From Candidatus Zixiibacteriota bacterium (GTDB lineage: Bacteria > Zixibacteria > MSB-5A5 > DSPP01), in NCBI GenBank assembly GCA_022614805.1, contig JAKEHY010000031.1, positions 1 to 58,145 of the forward strand: a DNA stretch of 58,145 bases, written 5' to 3'. The notes under the pieces are model-generated. The model saw nothing but the letters and a program-made list of their open reading frames with translations, was not told where the DNA came from and searched no databases. The position numbers were made by a program, and so were the translations under genes. Of this stretch, positions 35,101-42,553 are shown one piece after another (within the stretch, counting starts at the first letter, position 1; every line of letters starts with the position of its first letter).

Positions 35101-35195
35101 GGTTTCGGTTGGACTTCCCCTTTTACCGCTACCCGAAGTTGGGAGAGGATAATTTTCGGTTCCGGTGGGTAATCGGTTGGGAGGTGGAGGTTTGA
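32112..35195 (+). CDS. M1-family metallopeptidase fused to an outer-membrane barrel-like domain
   Basis: A 1027-residue exported protein. A signal peptide (1-18) leads an M1 N-terminal beta domain and a gluzincin catalytic domain with HEMAH (355-359) and the third ligand Glu378 in FLDEGFTT. The GGMEN-type exopeptidase motif is replaced by DDGMEYPMIV. From ~residue 640 the sequence becomes alternating aromatic/polar strands ending in RLTGGGNVRGF, FADFGALGHYRG and GAGLLFPHVWPKHRFRLDFPFY, like the Omp85/surface-antigen barrel C-terminus. It may be a peptidase tethered by its own barrel. Confidence 0.82.
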   Translation: MRKLGLVLTIFFASGASAEYWQQRVDYKIKATLNDSTRVISGVEKLVYWNNSPDTLNFVYFHAYPNAHRKGSRMEKRQRSFYLFGLADSKPDEWGEMKIEYVRGATSSWNLPIEMDETIFKVHLPSPLAPGDSTVFDFGFQTKIPSGDAAGRTEYKDGQFKAVYWYPSICVYDWKMGWVNNQYLGSGEHYGEFGAYEVYITLPAHYVVAATGVLQNRKEVLPDSLREKLDIQLFKDKKWNSDAGVIIPKVPGATKTWRFKGENITDFTWVADPTFRIGEAEWEGIKIYSFAQEKHAARWQTAAEVGRQGIEYFSKNYGRYPYPQMSITDSDDGMEYPMIVLCGGESPSYRLLIWHEMAHNWYMGAVGSNPVDRAFLDEGFTTFLEINVIEALHGRKGNVSFWDTKWKKKFYPVDEDRAARGYRDYLHLHKTGFAQRMIIEADRAPERMVYRVSSYYKTVVLLFNLQYALGDSVFARGMKNYFERWHFKHPYEENFQAAMEEAAGAKLEWFFDQWINTNRTADYGIGSILRSKPTGKTGDSAFLVTGKIYRSGELVIPVDLGFKLKDGSARYFTIPVNDYRKPVYPEQGRGNPTWKFLPIWDQVRLPEKEYQFQVYLPAKPKEVEIDPSGRLADVNPLNNRWRGFPNFPKADLQLNNLRTDVLPVDRYHFIWRPSLWYNRVDGVMLGANLQGSYLGLDHAFTLDGLKATKELERGNVDFSYSTPVGFLGRGGRFFGKTRFLEGRGYYEYGFVKEHRPRQLFPPLHRLSVSWVSEKLVQPEYLSAFGAWSVKNERASFVRLRWDTEFRMGKAKLNFGVGEEDAVFGSDFDIRRGWGYLEVRTPIGKKFDLYLRTFGGLGKRNAPSQKRFYLASGTPEDALDVPIVRSRGVVPTRFLDNVRLTGGGNVRGFYAQNLSGDGVASATLELTFPRFVSFKFMPKIPLLTAFLQNYSNYVFADFGALGHYRGVSPNELDDELDIKGYFDLGAGLLFPHVWPKHRFRLDFPFYRYPKLGEDNFRFRWVIGWEVEV

Positions 35196-35207
35196 CCCTT
35201 CCCTTTG

Positions 35208-35286
35208 TTCCCTCTCCGCATCGGAGAGGGAAAATGGAAACCTGAAGGTTTCCGCTACCTTTTACGAGGAGAGGTCAAAAGACCTC
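35208..35286 (+). repeat. Three hairpins after the M1 gene
   Basis: TTCCCTCTCCG-cat-CGGAGAGGGAA (35208-35232, 11 bp, pyrimidine arm first); GGAAACC-TGAA-GGTTTCC with tail GCTACC (35236-35259); GAGGTC-AAAA-GACCTC (35271-35286). The first two are members of the two recurrent families. The rest of the 192 bp spacer shows no clear promoter. Confidence 0.8.
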
Positions 35287-35387
35287 CGATTTCATTTTTT
35301 TCTAAAATCCGCCCCTTCGATTGCCGATAAAGAAATAGATGCGGCAATATCCATCCTCTTATCATCCTTTTCCCAAAAGGGAGGCCA

Positions 35388-36668
35388 ATGGCTGATATCC
35401 AGAATTCCTTTTTAGAGCGGGCCCAAAGGCTTTTTGACGCCCGCCAGTTTTCCCAACTGACCGAACTTTACGAACACCGCCAGCCCGCCGTATTGCGCCA
35501 GACTTCAAAGATAGAAAAATCCCGGCTCTACTTTTTGGTCGCCTGCGCCTACGCCCTATCCGAACGGTTTCCACAGGCCTGGCGGCTTTTGGAAACGCTG
35601 TTGAAGGAATATCCCAACGAGCTGGGGGTCCTGCACCTGGCGGCTTTGGTCAGCTGCCGGATGGGGGAGTACGACCGGACCGTGATATACGCCGGGCGCT
35701 ATTTTGAAGCGCTGGATTCCGACGGCTTTTCCCAGAAGTTGGGGATGGGTGAGCGCAAGCAGGCCGAGACGTGGCATTATTGGGGGGTGGCTTTGAAGGA
35801 AACCGACCGGCCGGAAGAGGCGGCGGTAAAATTCAGGAAGGCGCTCGAAGCCAAAGGGGACGATTTGGTGGCCTACCTCGATTTGGCCCACCTCTTTTTC
35901 CAGACAAAAAAATACGCCGAAGCCGGCTCGATTCTTACGGAAGCCTTGAAAAAGCTATCAGAAACGGAGGATTTGCTCCGGCTGGCGGAGGTTTTTTGCG
36001 CCCAGCCGGAAGGGGCGGCGGTCTGTTTGAAGGCCTTGTCCGGGGCCGGGAAATGGGTGAAAATGCTGACCGTTTTGGAGCGGCATCCCCAGTTGAGGTC
36101 TTTTGACTGGGCCAAAAAGTACAAGGCCCAAGCCCTCGCGGGTCTGGGGCAGTGGCAGGAGGCCCGGTTTCTGTACGAGGAGTACCTGACGGCCTTTCCG
36201 GAGGACTGGGAGGGCTTGAACGAGCTGGGAAACGTCTCCTTTCAGTTGGGGGAATTCGAGCGGGCCGAGGAATGCTACCGGCTGGCTCTGGAGTGCAACC
36301 CGGCCTGGGAAGAGGGGTGGCGCAACCTTTCGGTCAGTCTTTCCCGTCTGGGGAAGCACCAGGAGGCGAAAACGAGTTTGGAACAGTACATCAGCCTGGT
36401 GCCGGAGGACAAAAGCGTGTACGGTTTTTTTGCCGACCTTTTGTACCGGGAAAACGAGTTCGGCCGGGCGGTCAATTTTTACGAGGATTTTTTGCGCTTC
36501 CATCCGGCCGAAAAGGAGGCCTGGGTAAAGCTGGCGGACTGTTATTCCAACCTCGGCCACTCCCAGTCGGCCCTTTCGAGCTACCGCCAGGCCCACAACC
36601 TGGCTCCGGACTCGGATGAAATCCGGGCCAAAATCGACGAAATTCGCCGCCGGCTGCCGGAAATTTAA
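35388..36668 (+). CDS. Tetratricopeptide-repeat protein
   Basis: A 426-residue soluble helical-repeat protein. Recognisable TPR units include AETWHYWGVALKETDRPEEAAVKFRKALEAKG, GLNELGNVSFQLGEFERAEECYRLALECNP and AWVKLADCYSNLGHSQSALSSYRQAHNLAP. No signal peptide or enzymatic domain is visible. It precedes FlgN/FlgM-like genes on the same strand, so a role in flagellar assembly is possible but not shown. Confidence 0.85.
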   Translation: MADIQNSFLERAQRLFDARQFSQLTELYEHRQPAVLRQTSKIEKSRLYFLVACAYALSERFPQAWRLLETLLKEYPNELGVLHLAALVSCRMGEYDRTVIYAGRYFEALDSDGFSQKLGMGERKQAETWHYWGVALKETDRPEEAAVKFRKALEAKGDDLVAYLDLAHLFFQTKKYAEAGSILTEALKKLSETEDLLRLAEVFCAQPEGAAVCLKALSGAGKWVKMLTVLERHPQLRSFDWAKKYKAQALAGLGQWQEARFLYEEYLTAFPEDWEGLNELGNVSFQLGEFERAEECYRLALECNPAWEEGWRNLSVSLSRLGKHQEAKTSLEQYISLVPEDKSVYGFFADLLYRENEFGRAVNFYEDFLRFHPAEKEAWVKLADCYSNLGHSQSALSSYRQAHNLAPDSDEIRAKIDEIRRRLPEI

Positions 36669-36728
36669 AGCTTGCGCGTTTTCTGCCGAAACATTGAAGG
36701 AGAGCGGGATTGCCGCTCTCCGGAGTGG

Positions 36729-37064
36729 ATGTTGAAGATGGCGGAAACGAGAAAAAAAACTTCCCGACAGGCCGAACTCGCTTTTAGTCCGCCGGTTTTG
36801 GGAAAGCCGGGATCTCCACAAAAAGAGGCGCACGTACTTCCGGTGTACCATCCCCCGACGGGGGAAGGGCTGAAAGCCTTATTTTTCCGGCTGGCTCCGA
36901 TTCTGGCGAAAACCGGCTGGGGGGTGCGGGTCGTCCGGGATGAAAACGGGCAGGAAGCCCTCGAGTTGCAAAGGGGGGGAACGACCCGCCGGCTCACTCC
37001 CGACGAACTTACCGCCTGGCAGGCGCTCTTGCCGGAGCTGGCCGGCGGGGAAACTCTTTTTTAG
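36729..37064 (+). CDS. Small hypothetical protein before the FlgN-like gene
   Basis: A 111-residue protein from ATG 36729. An upstream frame opening (36672) is rejected because it crosses a 9 bp hairpin (GGAGAGCGG/CCGCTCTCC, 36699-36721) whose 3' arm supplies the GGAG ribosome site. The C-terminal half (GLKALFFRLAPILAKTGWGVRVVRDENGQEALEL...LTPDELTAWQALLPEL) looks globular; the N-terminus is basic and Pro/Lys-rich. Family not recognised. The context is flagellar. Confidence 0.55.
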   Translation: MLKMAETRKKTSRQAELAFSPPVLGKPGSPQKEAHVLPVYHPPTGEGLKALFFRLAPILAKTGWGVRVVRDENGQEALELQRGGTTRRLTPDELTAWQALLPELAGGETLF

Positions 37065-37100
37065 TTTTTTAGCAGGGCCTCTGGACAGAAAGGAGTGAGG

Positions 37101-37574
37101 ATGGACTTCCGGCCCACCGCAAGCCTGGAAAAGGAAATCATTTCTTTGCTTAAAGACGAGCTTTCGTTTTACCAGTCGATGTTCATACTGGCGGACAAGC
37201 AGAAAGACTGCATCAAGCTGGGGCGGGAAACCGAGCTGGCCCAGGTGTACGCCGACATCACCCGCTTTTCCCGCCGGATTGCCGAAAGCGAGGCCCGGCT
37301 TTCCAACATTATGGAGAAGGACCGAAAAAGCTTCGTTCTGGCCAGTTCCCATCTCGAAGTGCGCCGGCTGGTGGATTCCCTCTCCGCCATCGTGGAGAAA
37401 AACATTTCCCTTTTGAACGAGAACCGGTCGGCCGCTTCCAGCCGGGAGGCGTTCATACAGTCGGAATTGCAAGAGCTCACCAAAAGCCGCCAGTTGTTGA
37501 AACTGTTCGCCGGCCGCACGGGGGGGCCCGGCGGGCCGGGGGAAAAAAACAACTTGTTAAAACCGGGGCTGTGA
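37101..37574 (+). CDS. FlgN-like flagellar export chaperone
   Basis: A 157-residue, almost entirely helical protein from ATG 37101, 5 bp after AAGGAG. Heptad-rich segments (LEKEIISLLKDELSFYQSMFILADKQKDCIKLG, LVDSLSAIVEKNISLLNENR) follow the FlgN family layout, where the chaperone binds hook-filament junction proteins before export. The C-terminal ~20 residues are Gly/Pro-rich. The FlgM-like gene that follows supports the call, because flgM and flgN are commonly paired. Confidence 0.65.
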   Translation: MDFRPTASLEKEIISLLKDELSFYQSMFILADKQKDCIKLGRETELAQVYADITRFSRRIAESEARLSNIMEKDRKSFVLASSHLEVRRLVDSLSAIVEKNISLLNENRSAASSREAFIQSELQELTKSRQLLKLFAGRTGGPGGPGEKNNLLKPGL

Positions 37575-37620
37575 CGATACATTGAATAGACTTCCGGTGA
37601 AACCGGAGGATGAAAAGAAG

Positions 37621-37863
37621 ATGACAATCGGCAGGAAGAAAAAGGGAAACGGGGTATTGAACAACGGCGCGGCCGGTTTTGCCGCGGCGCAAAAGGACTC
37701 GTTCTTCCTTTCTACGGCGAAGGCGCGGTTGTCCTCTTTGTCCGAGGTCCGGCCGGAGCGGGTCCGAAAGGCCTTCGAACGGGTATCCAAGGGATTTTAC
37801 GACCGCCCCGCCGTGGTTTCCAAAATTGCCGACCGGTTTTTGGAAGAGATGGGGATTGACTAA
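37621..37863 (+). CDS. FlgM-like anti-sigma factor candidate
   Basis: An 80-residue protein from ATG 37621, with a possible in-frame TTG at 37582. The N-terminal half is basic and probably disordered. The C-terminal half, EVRPERVRKAFERVSKGFYDRPAVVSKIADRFLEEMGI, matches the FlgM pattern (R..KV......G.YD....V...A...L) that clamps sigma-28. Small size and pairing with the FlgN-like gene agree. No sigma-28 gene is in the window. Confidence 0.55.
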   Translation: MTIGRKKKGNGVLNNGAAGFAAAQKDSFFLSTAKARLSSLSEVRPERVRKAFERVSKGFYDRPAVVSKIADRFLEEMGID

Positions 37864-37948
37864 GGCGGTCCTGGCGAACGATTCAGCCCCTTCCGCTTTG
37901 CTTCCAGTTCGAAATGTTTTTCCCCGATTCATTTCCCTGCGGCTCGGC

Positions 37949-37976
37949 TTGACACCCCCATCGGCGGGTCTATATT
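37949..37976 (+). promoter_or_regulatory. Promoter of tRNA-Val
   Basis: Perfect TTGACA (37949-37954), 16 bp GC-rich spacer, TATATT (37971-37976). The tRNA begins 14 bp further on. Confidence 0.8.
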
Positions 37977-37989
37977 GCCTGTGTGTTTC

Positions 37990-38063
37990 GGGCGATTAGC
38001 TCAGATGGTTAGAGTACTTGCTTGACATGCAAGGGGTCGATGGTTCGAGTCCATCATCGCCCA
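37990..38063 (+). tRNA. tRNA-Val (GAC anticodon)
   Basis: The acceptor arms GGGCGAT (37990-37996) and ATCGCCC (38056-38062) pair perfectly with discriminator A38063. The anticodon stem CTTGC/GCAAG encloses loop TTGACAT with anticodon GAC (38024-38026). The T arm is GATGG-TTCGAGT-CCATC. The 3' CCA is not encoded. It is the only tRNA I found. Confidence 0.95.
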
Positions 38064-38192
38064 TTTTTGGATGATGGCGGAAAACCGCAGCGGTTCGGTC
38101 CGGACGTTTTCTTTTTCCGAGCGGCCGGATGCGCCGGATTTTTGGGAGCGTGTCATTTTTCCGTCGAGATTCGAATTTAAATGAACGGATGA

Positions 38193-40142
38193 ATGGATAA
38201 AGTCGTTTTAACCATCAACGGCAGCCGGGACGAGTTTCCGCAAGGCACCACTCCGCAGCAAATCCTGGAGAAGAAAAACTCCGACTTAAAGTTTTCGGCC
38301 CTGGGGGCTTTGCTGAACGGGCGGGGAATAGACCTTTTCCGGCCCATCGAGGAAAGCGGCGAGCTCAAGTTTTTGACCTGGGAGGACCCGCAGGGAAAGG
38401 AGATGTTCTGGCACTCCACCGCCCACCTTATGGCCCAGGCGGTGCAGGAGCTTTTCCCCGGTACTAAAATCGCCATCGGCCCTCCCATCGAGGAGGGATT
38501 TTACTATGACTTCGAGCGGGAGCGCTCGTTTACCCCGGAGGAACTGGCCGCCATCGAGCAGCGGATGGCGGAAATCGCCGCCGGCAACCATTTCTATTCC
38601 CGCCGGGAGATTTCCACCAAGGAAGCGTTCGAGCTTTTCAAGAAACGCAGGGAGAATTACAAGCTGGAAATCCTGGAGGGAATCGCCGACCCGACCGTCT
38701 CCCTTTACTCGCAGGACAAATTCACCGATTTGTGCCGCGGGCCGCACATCCCCTCCACCGGAAAGATAAAGGCCATCAAACTGCTCGCTTCTTCCGGGGC
38801 ATACTGGCGGGGGAGCGAGAAAAACCGGATGCTCTGGCGCATCTACGGCGTCTCCTATCCCGAGCCGAAGATGCTGGAGGCCTATCTGGCGCGGGTGGAG
38901 GAGGCGAAGCGGCGGGACCACCGAAAGTTGGGGAAGGAGCTGGATTTGTTCTCCATCAAGGATGAAATCGGCGCCGGTTTGGTGCTCTGGCATCCCAAGG
39001 GGGCCCTGGTGCGCTACCTGGTCGAGGAGTTCTGGCGCCAGCGCCATCTCGCGTACGGGTACGACATCCTCTTCACGCCCCACATCGCCCGGCTGCACCT
39101 CTGGCAGACCTCCGGGCATACGGAATTTTACCGGGAGAATATGTATTCCCCGGTGGAGGTGGAGAAGGATTTGTACCAGCTGAAACCGATGAACTGCCCC
39201 TTTCACATCGAAATTTACAAAACCCGGCTGCGCAGCTACCGGGATTTGCCCCTGCGCTGGGCCGAGCTGGGGACGGTGTACCGCTACGAGCGCTCGGGAG
39301 TCCTGCACGGGCTTTTGCGGGTGCGCGGCTTTACCCAGGACGACGCCCACATCTTCTGCCGCCCCGACCAGGTGGAAGCGGAGGTTTTGAAAGTTCTGGA
39401 TTTGACCTTCGAGTTTTTTTCCGCCTTCGGCTTCGAGGAATACGAGGTGATGCTTTCCACCCGTCCCGCGGATGCCACCGGCTCGTTGGAGGATTGGGAG
39501 CGGGCCACCGGAGCCCTGCGCCGGGCGCTGGAAAAAAAGGGGCTTTTGTATTCGGTGGATGAGGGGGCGGGGGTGTTTTACGGCCCGAAGATAGACTTGA
39601 AAATCAAAGACGTGATGGGGCGGGCCTGGCAGTGCACCACCGTGCAGTTCGACTTCAACCTCCCCACCCGTTTCGACCTCTACTTCGTAGCCCCGGACGG
39701 AACCTACCAGCGGCCGGTGATGATTCACCGCGCGCTTTTGGGCTCGATGGAGCGCTTCTTCGGCGTGCTCGTGGAGCAGTACGGCGGCGTTTTTCCCCTC
39801 TGGCTGGCGCCGGTTCAGGCGGCGCTTTTGCCCATCACGGACGAGCAGCTTCCCTACATCGAAAACCTGGCGGGGCGTTTGAAAAGCAAAAGCATCCGCG
39901 TTTGGGTGGACTCCGGCAAGGAAAAAATCGGTTACAAAATCCGGGGGGCGGAGTCGCAGAAAATTCCGTATATGGCCGTGGTCGGAAAAAAAGAGGTGGC
40001 CGCCGGCACGGTGGCCCTGCGGCGGCACGGGCGGGGAGACCTGGGGGTAAAAACCATCGAGGAACTGGAAAAGTTGTTGCTGGAAGAGATAGAAACCAAA
40101 AAAACCGGGCTGGCCCCCAAGGGGCGGGAAGTCGGTTACTGA
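38193..40142 (+). CDS. thrS: Threonyl-tRNA synthetase
   Basis: A 649-residue class II synthetase with the TGS domain (1-63), an editing domain with HSTAHLMAQAVQ and the zinc/His pair in LCRGPHIPSTGKIKA, catalytic motifs (KPMNCPFHIEIYKT, RYERSGVLHGLLRVRGFTQDDAHIFC, IHRALLGSMERFFGVL) and an anticodon-binding C-terminus. No Shine-Dalgarno is obvious before the ATG. The 130 bp spacer from the tRNA holds G/C-rich inverted segments but nothing assignable. It precedes infC as in many bacteria. Confidence 0.96.
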   Translation: MDKVVLTINGSRDEFPQGTTPQQILEKKNSDLKFSALGALLNGRGIDLFRPIEESGELKFLTWEDPQGKEMFWHSTAHLMAQAVQELFPGTKIAIGPPIEEGFYYDFERERSFTPEELAAIEQRMAEIAAGNHFYSRREISTKEAFELFKKRRENYKLEILEGIADPTVSLYSQDKFTDLCRGPHIPSTGKIKAIKLLASSGAYWRGSEKNRMLWRIYGVSYPEPKMLEAYLARVEEAKRRDHRKLGKELDLFSIKDEIGAGLVLWHPKGALVRYLVEEFWRQRHLAYGYDILFTPHIARLHLWQTSGHTEFYRENMYSPVEVEKDLYQLKPMNCPFHIEIYKTRLRSYRDLPLRWAELGTVYRYERSGVLHGLLRVRGFTQDDAHIFCRPDQVEAEVLKVLDLTFEFFSAFGFEEYEVMLSTRPADATGSLEDWERATGALRRALEKKGLLYSVDEGAGVFYGPKIDLKIKDVMGRAWQCTTVQFDFNLPTRFDLYFVAPDGTYQRPVMIHRALLGSMERFFGVLVEQYGGVFPLWLAPVQAALLPITDEQLPYIENLAGRLKSKSIRVWVDSGKEKIGYKIRGAESQKIPYMAVVGKKEVAAGTVALRRHGRGDLGVKTIEELEKLLLEEIETKKTGLAPKGREVGY

Positions 40143-40154
40143 AAAGGAGGAACC

Positions 40155-40733
40155 ATAAGAGAAAAAGAGCTGCGTATAAACGACCGCATCCGCATTCCCC
40201 AAGTGCGGGTCATCGACGCCGACGGGGGGCAACTGGGAGTTTTGAACACGCGCGAGGCCCAGCGCATCGCCGTCGAAAAGGGGCTGGACTTGGTGGAGAT
40301 TTCCCCCAACGCCCGCCCGCCGGTCTGCCGCATTATGGACTACGGCAAGTACAAGTACGAACAGGCCAAAAAAGCCCGCTCGGCCCGCAAAAAGCAGCAC
40401 ACCGTCGAAATGAAGGAAATCCAGCTGCGTCCCAACACGGACGACCATGACTACAACTTCAAGCTGCGCCACGCCCGGGATTTTCTGGGCGAAGGGGACC
40501 GGGTGAAGGTGGCCATCAATTTCCGCGGCCGAGAAGTGGTGCACCAGGAGTTCGGCTTCGATATGGCCAAGCGTGTGGAGCAGGATTTGGCCGACATCGC
40601 CTACCCGGAGCAGAAGGCCAAATTGGAAGGAAAAACCATCACGCTCATCTTTTTGCCCAAGCCGGTCTCTGCCGGGGCCCGCCCCAGGGAAGCCCGGGCG
40701 GCCGAGCCCTCTTCTCCGGCCAAACCGATGTAA
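40155..40733 (+). CDS. infC: Translation initiation factor IF-3, AUA start
   Basis: A 192-residue IF3 with N-domain (REKELRINDRIRIPQVRVIDADGGQLGVL), linker and C-domain (VEMKEIQLRPNTDDHDYNFKLRHARDFL). The family N-terminus lies upstream of the first GTG (40203). ATA at 40155, 4 nt after AAAGGAGGAACC, is the only sensible start. infC genes classically use AUU/AUC/AUA so that IF3 can repress its own initiation, and this case fits. Confidence 0.93.
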   Translation: MREKELRINDRIRIPQVRVIDADGGQLGVLNTREAQRIAVEKGLDLVEISPNARPPVCRIMDYGKYKYEQAKKARSARKKQHTVEMKEIQLRPNTDDHDYNFKLRHARDFLGEGDRVKVAINFRGREVVHQEFGFDMAKRVEQDLADIAYPEQKAKLEGKTITLIFLPKPVSAGARPREARAAEPSSPAKPM

Positions 40734-40780
40734 GTTTATTTTCTCGCAAGCGTTGACCAATCTTTGCCCCCTACCTTTAT

Positions 40781-40801
40781 CCCTCCCCTAAAAGGGGAGG
40801 G
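40781..40801 (+). repeat. Pyrimidine-first palindrome after infC
   Basis: CCCTCCCCT-aaa-AGGGGAGGG preceded by GCCCCCTACCTTTAT. A member of the 3'-flank hairpin family. The rest of the 212 bp gap holds the rpmI leader. Confidence 0.7.
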
Positions 40802-40891
40802 GAAGTTCAAGGCGTTCAATTTTTTTTTCAGATGGGCGGGTGTGATTTTTCTGTAGCCAAATCAAAAAAAATTTCTTACATTATTGGCTTA

Positions 40892-40928
40892 GCTAAAACC
40901 GGCCTGCGGCATCGTTCAACGGTTTAGC
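40892..40928 (+). promoter_or_regulatory. Leader hairpin of rpmI-rplT
   Basis: GCTAAAACCG (40892-40901) pairs with CGGTTTAGC (40920-40928), with one bulged A, around an 18-base loop. It ends 8 bp before the AAGAGGAG ribosome site of rpmI. An L20-responsive autoregulatory structure is plausible by analogy with other infC-rpmI-rplT operons. Confidence 0.45.
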
Positions 40929-40945
40929 CAAGAAGAGGAGTAAGA

Positions 40946-41146
40946 ATGCCTAAGATGAAAACCAACCGTTCGGCGGCCAAGCGTTTCCGCAAAACCGCCT
41001 CCGGCAAGCTCAAGCACAAGCGGGCCTTTTTGCGCCACATTTTGACCAGCAAGACCTCCAAGCGGAAGCGCCAGTTGCGCCGGGCCGGTTTCGTCGGCCC
41101 GGCCGACCGGAAACGGCTCGAAGTGCTTCTGCCGTACGGAGCTTAG
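40946..41146 (+). CDS. rpmI: 50S ribosomal protein L35
   Basis: A 66-residue basic protein: [33 protein letters not shown]... with the late [13 protein letters not shown]. Standard length. Followed 12 bp later by rplT. Confidence 0.97.
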   Translation: MPKMKTNRSAAKRFRKTASGKLKHKRAFLRHILTSKTSKRKRQLRRAGFVGPADRKRLEVLLPYGA

Positions 41147-41158
41147 AGAGGAAAAATT

Positions 41159-41506
41159 ATGCCACGCGCCACCAACAACGTCGCCGCTCGGGCCCGGAGG
41201 AAAAAATACTTCAAGGCCGCCAAGGGTAACTACGGCGGCCGCCGCAAGCTTTACCGCACCGTCAAGGAAACGGTTATGCGGGGCTGGAAGTACGCCTACC
41301 GGGACCGGAAAAACAGAAAGCGGGAGTTCCGGGCCCTCTGGATAAACCGCATCAACGCCGCCGCCCGTCTCCACGGGCTTTCCTACTCCCGCTTCATCTC
41401 CGGGCTGAAAAAAGCGGGGGTGGCCTTGGACCGTAAGGTTCTGGCCGATTTGGCCGTGCGGGACTCTGCCGCTTTCGGCGAGCTCGCCCGTCTGGCCCAG
41501 GCGTAG
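41159..41506 (+). CDS. rplT: 50S ribosomal protein L20
   Basis: A 115-residue protein. The long basic N-terminal helix region is [41 protein letters not shown]. The C-domain is [43 protein letters not shown]. In other bacteria L20 also represses its own operon. Followed 3 bp later by pheS. Confidence 0.97.
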   Translation: MPRATNNVAARARRKKYFKAAKGNYGGRRKLYRTVKETVMRGWKYAYRDRKNRKREFRALWINRINAAARLHGLSYSRFISGLKKAGVALDRKVLADLAVRDSAAFGELARLAQA

Positions 41507-41509
41507 CGT

Positions 41510-42535
41510 ATGGCTCTTCTGTCCGAAGGGGAGATCGGGCAGCTGGTTTTGGCGGCTGAAAAAGAAATAGAGTCCGCTTCCACTCCGGAGGAACTTTCCA
41601 CCCTCAAGATAAAATACGTGGGGCGAAGCGGGATTTTGACTCTGGCATTGCGGGGCCTCAAAGACATTTCCCCCGAAGACCGCCCCAAAGTGGGCCAGGC
41701 TTTGAATTCGGCCAAAGTTTCACTCGAAGAAAAAATCGACGCCCGCACCTCCGAGCTCGAAGCGGCGGCGCGAAAAACCGCGCGGGGTTTTTTTGACCAT
41801 ACCCTGCCCGGAACGCCTTATTTTTTGGGACACCCTCATCCCCTCGTGCAGGTGAATCGGGAAATCGTGCGGATTTTCAATTTTATGGGGTTCGAGACGG
41901 CCACCGGGCCGGAGATAGAGACCGATTATTACAATTTTGAGGCGTTGAATTTTCCCAAAGACCATCCCGCACGGGATATGTGGGATACTTTTTATCTCCA
42001 AGATTCCGAACTGCTTTTGCGCACGCACACCTCCCCGGTGCAGGCGCGGGTTTTCGAGAAACGGAAGCCGCCGATAAAGATTCTGGCCCCCGGCCGGGTC
42101 TACCGCCACGAGGCGATAAACGCCAGAAGCTATTACACCTTCCTGCAAATCGAGGGTTTCTACGTCGATGCCGACGTCAGTTTCGCCGACTTGAAGGGAG
42201 TCCTGCACGCCTTCGTTTCCGCCTTCTATGGCGACGTTAAGACCCGTTTCCGGCCCTCCTTTTTTCCGTTCACCGAGCCTTCGGCGGAGATGGACATCTC
42301 CTGCACGATTTGCGGGGGGAAGGGGTGCTCGGTCTGCAAGTACGAGGGGTGGCTGGAGATTCTGGGATGCGGGATGATACATCCCCAAGTCTTCCGCAAC
42401 GTCGGCTACGACCCGGAGGTCTGGCGGGGCTACGCCTTCGGCTTGGGAGTGGACCGGATTGCGATGCAAAAATACCGGATTGACGACATCCGCCTCTTTT
42501 ACGAAAACGACTTGCGCTTTTTAGAGCAGTTTTAG
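41510..42535 (+). CDS. pheS: Phenylalanyl-tRNA synthetase alpha subunit
   Basis: A 341-residue catalytic subunit with an N-terminal coiled-coil arm, then class II motifs: GHPHPLVQVNREIVRIFNFMGFE, TETD-type ETDYYNFEALNFPKDHPARDMWDTFY, LLRTHTSPVQAR, and motif 3 GLGVDRIAMQKYRIDDIR. A CxxC..CxxC pair (CTICGGKGCSVC) lies in the C-terminal third. Directly behind rplT. Confidence 0.97.
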   Translation: MALLSEGEIGQLVLAAEKEIESASTPEELSTLKIKYVGRSGILTLALRGLKDISPEDRPKVGQALNSAKVSLEEKIDARTSELEAAARKTARGFFDHTLPGTPYFLGHPHPLVQVNREIVRIFNFMGFETATGPEIETDYYNFEALNFPKDHPARDMWDTFYLQDSELLLRTHTSPVQARVFEKRKPPIKILAPGRVYRHEAINARSYYTFLQIEGFYVDADVSFADLKGVLHAFVSAFYGDVKTRFRPSFFPFTEPSAEMDISCTICGGKGCSVCKYEGWLEILGCGMIHPQVFRNVGYDPEVWRGYAFGLGVDRIAMQKYRIDDIRLFYENDLRFLEQF

Positions 42536-42553
42536 TCCCCGGGGGCCGGCCAG

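Noticed and set aside
38286-40760. Very long open frame antisense to thrS and infC
   Set aside because: It mirrors GC-biased codons of thrS/infC, has a low-complexity composition and no recognisable domain. The sense frames are unambiguous genes.
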